A stretch of DNA of 64,000 bases from Dermatemys mawii. Lineage: Eukaryota; Chordata; Testudines; Dermatemydidae. A program made the position numbers and the translations under genes. How positions within the stretch are numbered: the first letter of the stretch is position 1; the number at the start of each line of letters is the position of its first letter. Shown piece after piece: positions 58,386 to 64,000 of the stretch. Under the pieces are notes generated by a model, which was not told where the DNA came from, did no database searches, and saw only the letters and a list, made by a program, of their open reading frames with translations. The stretch lies in assembly GCA_007922305.1 (NCBI GenBank), contig ML677385.1, forward strand, positions 6,536,336 to 6,600,335, given 5' to 3'.

Positions 58386-58650
58386 GGGCTTGTCTACATG
58401 GCGGGGTAATGTGCTCTACAGGGGTGTGATTTCTAAAGTGCATTAATGGTTGCACATTAATTGGTCCATGTAGAATCTGTGGATGTGCACTAAAGGTTCT
58501 CATATGTGCTTTAACATAGAACCGTTTCAAACAGCACCACATTAAAGTGCGTCAGCAGTTTCTACATGGACTAATTAATAAGTAACAGTGCTCGTATGCT
58601 TTAGAAATCACACTCCCACCAAGCACACACCTCAGTGTGTACACGGCCCC
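58386..58650. mobile_element. Harbinger-type MITE with TAA duplication
   Basis: GGGCTTGTCTACATGGCGGG at the left and GTGTGTACACGGCCCC at the right. TAA flanks both sides (58383-58385, 58651-58653). The halves are self-complementary (ATTTCTAAAGTGCATTAATG near the left, and CTTTAGAAATCACACTCCCA near the right). Confidence 0.85.
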
Positions 58651-58653
58651 TAA

Positions 58654-59224
58654 AACACACCAAATGCTTTGCACCTCTTCACAAGAGCACAGGTCTCAAG
58701 TGCCCCAGGTGAAAACATCACTTGATTGGAATGTGCACTATATTGTGATAAGAGGGCTAAAACATCATCTCCCAGAGCCTCTACTTCTGCCATTCTTCAC
58801 AAACCAGCTGCCCCTCCACTGCAGTTTCTGTACAGTTGCAGGCCGTGTGCAAAGGTGACCTGTCAGGTATTTGAGGGAACATGGGAGAGCTGCCTTCTGC
58901 CTTCTATGTTATGAAGCAGATACATAGCTGATTGCTTTGCATAAAAATTAATCCATTTGATCATGCATCTTTCCAAAGAAATGCTAGTAATTTAGAAATA
59001 GCTTGTATCATACTCAGGGAGGAGGTTATGGGCAATGGGCAGATGAAAGGAAGAGTTTAGAATCCACAATGAAATGCCCTGTTTAGAGACGTCACCTTGC
59101 TTTGCTGATCAACTCCCATTAGAGTTCACAGTCCCTTTGATCAATGTCATCTTTAAAAATACTGAGACAGCAAAAGCTCAGGAATTGTTTAATGTCCCTT
59201 TATCAAGCGATCCATTCAAAACAA
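58654..59224. other. Unassigned sequence
   Basis: No gene or named repeat recognised. Confidence 0.3.
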
Positions 59225-59451
59225 ATTAATTCGACTAAAAAACTTAACCACGATTACTTGCAGTGTTAATCACACTGTTAAACAGTAATAGAATACCAAG
59301 TTAAATTGATTATAAATATTTTAGGATGTTTTTCTACATTGTCAAATATATTGATTTTAATTACAACACAATACTAAGTGTACAGTGCTCACTTTATATT
59401 ATTATTTTTCTTATAAATATGTGCAACAGTAAAATCCTTGCTGATCTTAAA

Positions 59452-59770
59452 CACAAAAAAAAAATCTTACAAGAAGTGGAAGAGTGGACAAATGACCAAG
59501 GAGGAGTATAAAGATATTACTCAGGCATGCAGTAGTGAAATCAGGAAGGCCAAATCACACTTGGAGTTGCAGCTAGCAAGAGATGCTAAAAGTAACAAGA
59601 AGGGTTTCTTCAGGTATGTTAGCAACAAGAAGATGGTCAGGGAAAGTGTAGGCCCCCTTACTAAATGAGGGGAGCAACCTGGTAACAGAGGATGTGGAAA
59701 ACGCTAATGTACCCAATGCTTGTTTTGCCTCTGTCTTCATGAACAAAGTCATCCCCCAAGGTCAGAACCT
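59452..59770 (+). pseudogene. CR1 ORF2 linker fragment inside the hAT element
   Basis: The plus strand encodes KWKSGQMTKEEYKDITQACS, then EIRKAKSHLELQLARDAKSN and FFRYVSNKKMVRESVGPL, the conserved region between endonuclease and reverse transcriptase of CR1 ORF2. A stop at about 59666 and later shifts follow. It lacks a CR1 3' end, so it is not a simple 5'-truncated insertion. Confidence 0.8.
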
Positions 59771-59778
59771 TAACTACC

Positions 59779-60079
59779 AAAAAAGAAAACCAACCTTCCG
59801 TTGGTGGCATCTGACTCAGATGATGAAAATGAATGTGTGTCAGTCCGCACTGCTTTTGATCATTATTGAGCAGAACCTGTCATCAGACAGAAGCATGAAA
59901 GGGCATATGAATGTTTAGCACATCTGGCATGCTAATATCTTGCAACGCCGGCTTCAAAAGTGCCATGCAAATACCTATTCTCACTTGCAGGTGACATTGT
60001 AAATAAGTAGCGGGCAGAATTATCTCTTGTAAATATAAACAAACTTGTTTGTCTTAGCAATTGGCTGAACAAAAAGTAG
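59779..60079 (+). pseudogene. hAT transposase C-terminal dimerisation domain (dead)
   Basis: The frame reads KKKTNLPLVASDSDDENECV, later YLATPASKVPCKYLFSLAGD, then LVCLSNWLNKK and a stop. The hATC signature (YLATPASSxPxERxFSxAGDI) is clear, with Lys in place of the usual Glu-Arg. Four in-frame stops or stop-like changes (for example in DHY*AEP, LAC*YLA, NK*RAE) kill the frame. The rest of the transposase is missing. hATC mediates dimerisation of hAT transposases such as ZBED-type proteins. Confidence 0.82.
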
Positions 60080-60461
60080 GACTGGGTAGACTTGTAGGCA
60101 AAGTTTTACATTGTTTTGTTTTTGAGTGCAGTTATGTAGAAAAAATAATAATTCTACATTTGTAAGTTGCATTTCCATGATAAAGAGATAGCACTATTTG
60201 TAGGAGGTGAACTGAAAAATACTATTTATTTTATCTTTTTTACAGAGCAAATAATTGTAAGAAAAATAATAATATAAAGTGAGCACTATACACTTTGTAT
60301 TCTGTGTTATAATTGAAATCAATATATTTGAAAATGTAGAAAGCATCCAAAATATTTAAATCAATTGTAATCTATTATTAACAGTCTGATTAAAACAGCC
60401 CTTAGTCATGATTTTTTAACCTAACAATCACAATTAATTTTTTTAATAGTTGGACAGCCCT

Positions 60462-61208
60462 AAATATATATATTTAAATTAAAAGAATTGGAGGTATGTC
60501 AGGTCCTGAATATTTTTTGTTTTATCTTGAAATAAAGCCAATTTAAAAGCAATGTAAAAAAGTGGAGAATGATTAAAAAAAATGTTGATTATTGTTAAAA
60601 GCAAAAGTTTTTGCAATAGAACTGTTGTGTTGCATCTTTATGGACACTATACTATGAAGGTGCAAGAGGGACACTGGTACCTGTATTTGTAATGAATTGT
60701 GCATGTCACTGATGGCTGTTGCATTAAATCTACAGGGATTGTCTGCTGTTTTTGTAAAAGAGGACATTTTTCTAGCATTATCAGTTGCAATGTAAGGATT
60801 GCAAAAGCCAAATCCAGACAGGGTCAGCTTTGTCAGATGGGAGGATTTTTTTTTTAATTATTTTTTTTTGGCATTTTCCCATTTTTCTTCCTGGAGAATC
60901 CATGTAAGTTCATCATGTTTATTGTTATTTCCACTTCTTTTTTTCTCAACCCCCTATTCTTTTCCTGAAGCATATAGGACTTTGACACCAGACAGACCTA
61001 AATCCAGCACTGTCATTTAAGTAGGTGAAGGAATTAGGGGGGATGCTTTATGCATTATGCTGCCTACTTTTTAGAAATTCTAAAAACAAAACAATTTGAA
61101 TATAAAGTAGGGTGACAGTAGAGGAGTAAGACATGGACTTGGATCTCACTTACACTGGTGTAAATCTGGAATAGCTCCATTTAGGTAAAAATTGACTTCC
61201 AGATGGTA
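60462..61208. other. Unassigned AT-rich sequence
   Basis: 60840-60875 is T-rich. 61135-61205 has an old dispersed phrase (TTACACTGGTGTAAATCTGG). No gene recognised. Confidence 0.35.
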
Positions 61209-61237
61209 CTGGTGGTGGTGGTGGTGGTGGTGGTGGG
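61209..61237 (+). repeat. (TGG)n microsatellite
   Basis: About nine perfect TGG units in a row. Confidence 0.97.
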
Positions 61238-61311
61238 GAAACATGAGTTTTCTGTCAGTATTTATATGGCCTGCCCGGAACACTGCTGCATATCACTAAA
61301 ACCTTTAAATT

Positions 61312-61544
61312 AGAGGTTTTCAGACTGTGGGGAACGCCCCCCTAAGGGGCATGAAGGAACATTTAGGAGAGGGGATGAGCAGCAATACCAAGCGGGCTCG
61401 GGCTTCTGCCTCGGCACAGTGGAGCGTGGTGAGCGAGCGCCACCTCTGCCCTTTGACTCACCTCTTTTTGTCTGGATGCAACCAAAAATTGTAACTCAAA
61501 GGGGGGGGGGGCGGTGTCTCAGCTCAGAAAGTTTGAAAACTTTT
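61312..61544. mobile_element. hAT-type element, eroded
   Basis: AGAGGTTTTCAGACTGTGGG at the left and AGAAAGTTTGAAAACTTTT at the right are diverged inverted ends. TTTAAATT flanks both sides (61304-61311, 61545-61552). The interior has a GC-rich block and a G-run at 61501-61511. Confidence 0.7.
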
Positions 61545-61552
61545 TTTAAATT

Positions 61553-62478
61553 TTGCCCTCCACTCCCATCAACACTTCTGTGTTGTCTCTGCTGACTTCT
61601 ACACCAGTGCGACTGAGATCAGAATGTGAGCCTCTCAATCTAAGGCCCGGGCATGGTCAGCTGCCAAGATACTGAAGACATTATTTTTCCTGGTCTACGC
61701 TGATCACTGAACTGTGTTCAGCATGGTGTCAGCAAACATGAGCCCAGCTGTGTTCAGACATAATAAAAATTTAGTCTAGGCCAGGTCAGAGTTGCAGAAA
61801 GGCCCTGTGATAAAGTTCCACTCGTCCTTCTCTACAGTTGTCTTTGTCCTAAGTGCAAGTCAGTTGTCATGGACTATAGAGATATTCCTGTTTGTGAGCA
61901 GAAAAAAGCGGTATCTGCCACAGGTTAACAGAGGAATTGATTATAATACTAGCAAGTATGAAAAATGTTTAATACCCATGACCTAAAATTATCATCTGAC
62001 TGCTGTTCAGTGTCCTGTGTGAGATGAGTTAGTGATCTCAGGCCACTTCCTAATGGTCACTTTTCATTGGAAAGCCAATGCTACATTTAACAGTATTGCA
62101 GGGAGTCTCCATAGGGAGCGCAGGTACTGAATGGACGTGGGATTGAGCTCCCCTCTCATCTGCTGGAGGGAGACTGGGGGCACTGCAGGGAACTGCAGAA
62201 TGCTGTTTCTCTTCTATGAACTTCACTCTCTAATGGGTCCAATCCAGCACCATTCATGTGTACCTTGAGTCACAAACCCTTTTGAAATTGTTCAGATCCA
62301 AGGGAAAGCTGAACTGGAAATGTGTCTCTTGCCCCTTTCAGTTGGTTACAACGTCGTCTGTTGCAGTTTGCTCTGGCTTCCCGAGTCATCATTGGGCCTT
62401 GTAAATTGTTTCACAAAAGGCTCAGAAATCGGTGGCAAAAGCCTTTCAATGTCCATAAGGTGCAAGGTCTCTCTTAGC
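61553..62478. other. Unassigned sequence
   Basis: No gene or named repeat recognised. Confidence 0.3.
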
Positions 62479-62602
62479 TAGGGTGACCAGATGGCAAATG
62501 TGAAAAATCAGGATGGGGGTGGGGGAGGTAATAAGAGCCTATATAAGAAAAGACCCCAAAATCAGGACTGTCCCCATAAAATCGGGACATCTGGTCACCC
62601 AA
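62479..62602. mobile_element. Short hAT-type MITE (TAGGGTGACC ends)
   Basis: TAGGGTGACCAGATGGCAAA at the left and GACATCTGGTCACCCAA at the right. CTCTTAGC flanks both sides exactly (62471-62478, 62603-62610). It lies in the opposite orientation to 56900: the AAAATCGGGAC text is at the right here and its complement is at the left there. Confidence 0.9.
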
Positions 62603-62610
62603 CTCTTAGC

Positions 62611-64000
62611 AAGGCATACACCCACGCCTTGCTTCCAGGCTCTGTCTGCTGGCTCGCTTGGTGTCTGTGACTGGAGCCAGGCTGATGTAGGATGAAAGGG
62701 AAGAAAAAGCTCAAATTAAAACAGAGTATGGACACTTGGTCAAAGCTCATCTGAACTCTACTGGCCTGGAAAGCAGGCCTGGAAAAGATCTGTGAGATTT
62801 CTTACGAAATGTTGGATATTTCTTACTGCATTTCAAGCCTTCCCAGAGGCAGGCACATGTCCTCACAGTATCTCTGGCATTCTCCCAGCTGGACTCTGCA
62901 AGAGTAGAGGGGCCTAAGAGTTTAAGGATAATGAAAAAAAGTTAATGGAAAGGCTGTTTCTAGAAGGATTCAGTTTCATGTACGGGTGAAGGCTCCAAGG
63001 GAATGCAGGGGTTATTTAATCCAACTCAGTTTGTCCTTCCTTATGCCACATTTCATCTGCACAAGGACGTTACAGTTGCACACGCAGCAGCTAGCGACAG
63101 CACAATACGCAGCAATATCCTAAACGGCTCCATCTGGACTCATTATAAATTGATCCTACCCAGAAAACCCCAGATCTAAACCTCTCCAAAGTTTGAGGAG
63201 AGGGGAAAACGGGATTGAGATGTTGATGTGGAGCCTAAACTCTGATCTGGAGCCAACTGTATAATGGGCTGAGCCAAAACCCTGGATCCAAACATGCCTG
63301 AAATTTGTGTTGTTTAAATTCCAAATCCTACTCTTGCACTTTCAGGATCACCTCTTCCAGCTCTCAGGAGACCTGTATAAAGCCTGGCAATGGAGTGAGA
63401 TATTAAAGGAGCACTCGTGTTGTTACAAATTAGATTGATAAACAGCTGAAATCCTTAACAGTATGGCAGGTAAAGAGGTCTCTCTAAGAGCAGAACTTCA
63501 GTGTTCATCCATCAACTTCACAGTACAAGCTTCTACTTTCTAACACTGCGCAAACACTCCTTTGGAATAACTTCAGAGCAACGCTGGTATACCTGGATTG
63601 TGGAAGCCAATATACACAGCAATAGTTCCAGGAACAGCTGGGGACTTCCTAACTGTTTAAGGAAAATATTAAACAATTACACACGCTTGTCTAGCGACTG
63701 GAAATTAAGGGGATATTCAGATCTAGATCTATGTACCGTGCAGCTTCCAGACAAGATTTTAAAAACCATGTTTAGGCCCTTAGTTTTTCAAATCTCAGGT
63801 TCTATCACTACTGTCTTTTTACCAACATATCTGGGGTCTCTTAACATCTCTTTGTATAAAGGAGCAGAGCCACTGTGTGCATTGGGAAAGACCTACTTTG
63901 TTTTTATTGAATTTTGTGAACGGGCTCATTGCAACAAAATAGAAAAGGGTAATAAGTCATGTTTCTGGGCCAGAGCACCTCAGATATTGCAATGTGGACT
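62611..64000. other. Unassigned sequence to the window end
   Basis: No gene or named repeat recognised. Composition is ordinary and ORFs are short. Confidence 0.3.

Larger units (their letters stand above)
59225..60461. mobile_element. hAT element with long inverted arms and embedded CR1
   Basis: About 59260-59440 and 60230-60410 are inverted copies of each other. AGTGCTCACTTTATATTATT on the left faces AATAATATAAAGTGAGCACT on the right, with ATATATTGATTTTAATTACA facing its complement further out. The right end closes with TAGTTGGACAGCCCT. The left terminus is eroded and I saw no clean 8-bp duplication. Between the arms lie a CR1 fragment (59452-59770) and the 3' end of a hAT transposase gene (59779-60079). 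Confidence 0.75.

Noticed and set aside
59438..59668. 76-codon ORF as a possible host gene
   Set aside because: Its sequence is the CR1 ORF2 linker; it ends at a stop and lies inside a hAT element.

Overview
The window is 64 kb of vertebrate, non-bacterial DNA with no recognisable host protein-coding gene. Its interspersed repeats point to a turtle (Testudines): CR1 LINEs, CORE/MIR-type SINEs, many hAT-type miniature elements with 8-bp target duplications, and a Harbinger family whose ends read GG...GTCTACAC. I recognise several of these families as abundant in turtle genomes. That identification comes from memory, not from a search. A run of 10 Ns at 10859-10868 is an assembly gap. The window is best read as intergenic or deep intronic sequence.

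Layout. 1-10 kb: mostly unique sequence with two hAT-type elements (1362, 8624), a U2 snRNA pseudogene (about 4380-4490, minus strand), a Harbinger-type MITE (7478) and old SINE/LINE scraps. 10-21 kb: the gap, more MITEs, a LINE copy whose two halves lie in opposite orientation (14590-15724), a palindromic retroposon with a 12-bp target duplication (16474-16771), and a decayed Ty3/gypsy RNase H-integrase segment on the minus strand (18990-20530). 21-36 kb: long unique stretches with more MITEs, an 874-bp hAT-type element (29087-29960), a solo LTR (32531-33128) and a CORE-SINE (34840-35045).

The centrepiece is a 3.6-kb PIF/Harbinger transposon at 36132-39747. It has TIRs, a TAA target duplication, an uninterrupted 393-residue DDE transposase ORF on the minus strand and a broken Myb/SANT-type accessory gene on the plus strand. 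A CR1 3' end follows at once (39778-40157). 40-64 kb: further CR1 pieces (46275-47200, 47610-47860), two more copies of the palindromic-tail retroposon with 14-bp target duplications (42798-43218, 57784-58261), and a cluster of hAT-type elements at 48-62 kb. One of those (59225-60461) has long inverted arms, a pseudogenised hAT dimerisation domain and an embedded CR1 fragment.

How the parts relate: the Harbinger copy is the only possible source of active transposase seen here. Eight short elements share its end motif, three of them with clear 3-bp duplications, so they are candidates for mobilisation by this enzyme family. CR1 or another LINE is the likely machinery for the retroposons with 12-14-bp duplications. 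Everything else coding that I recognise (gypsy, LINE RT, CR1, hAT transposase) carries stops or inactivating changes. No operon, CRISPR array or other prokaryotic feature is present.
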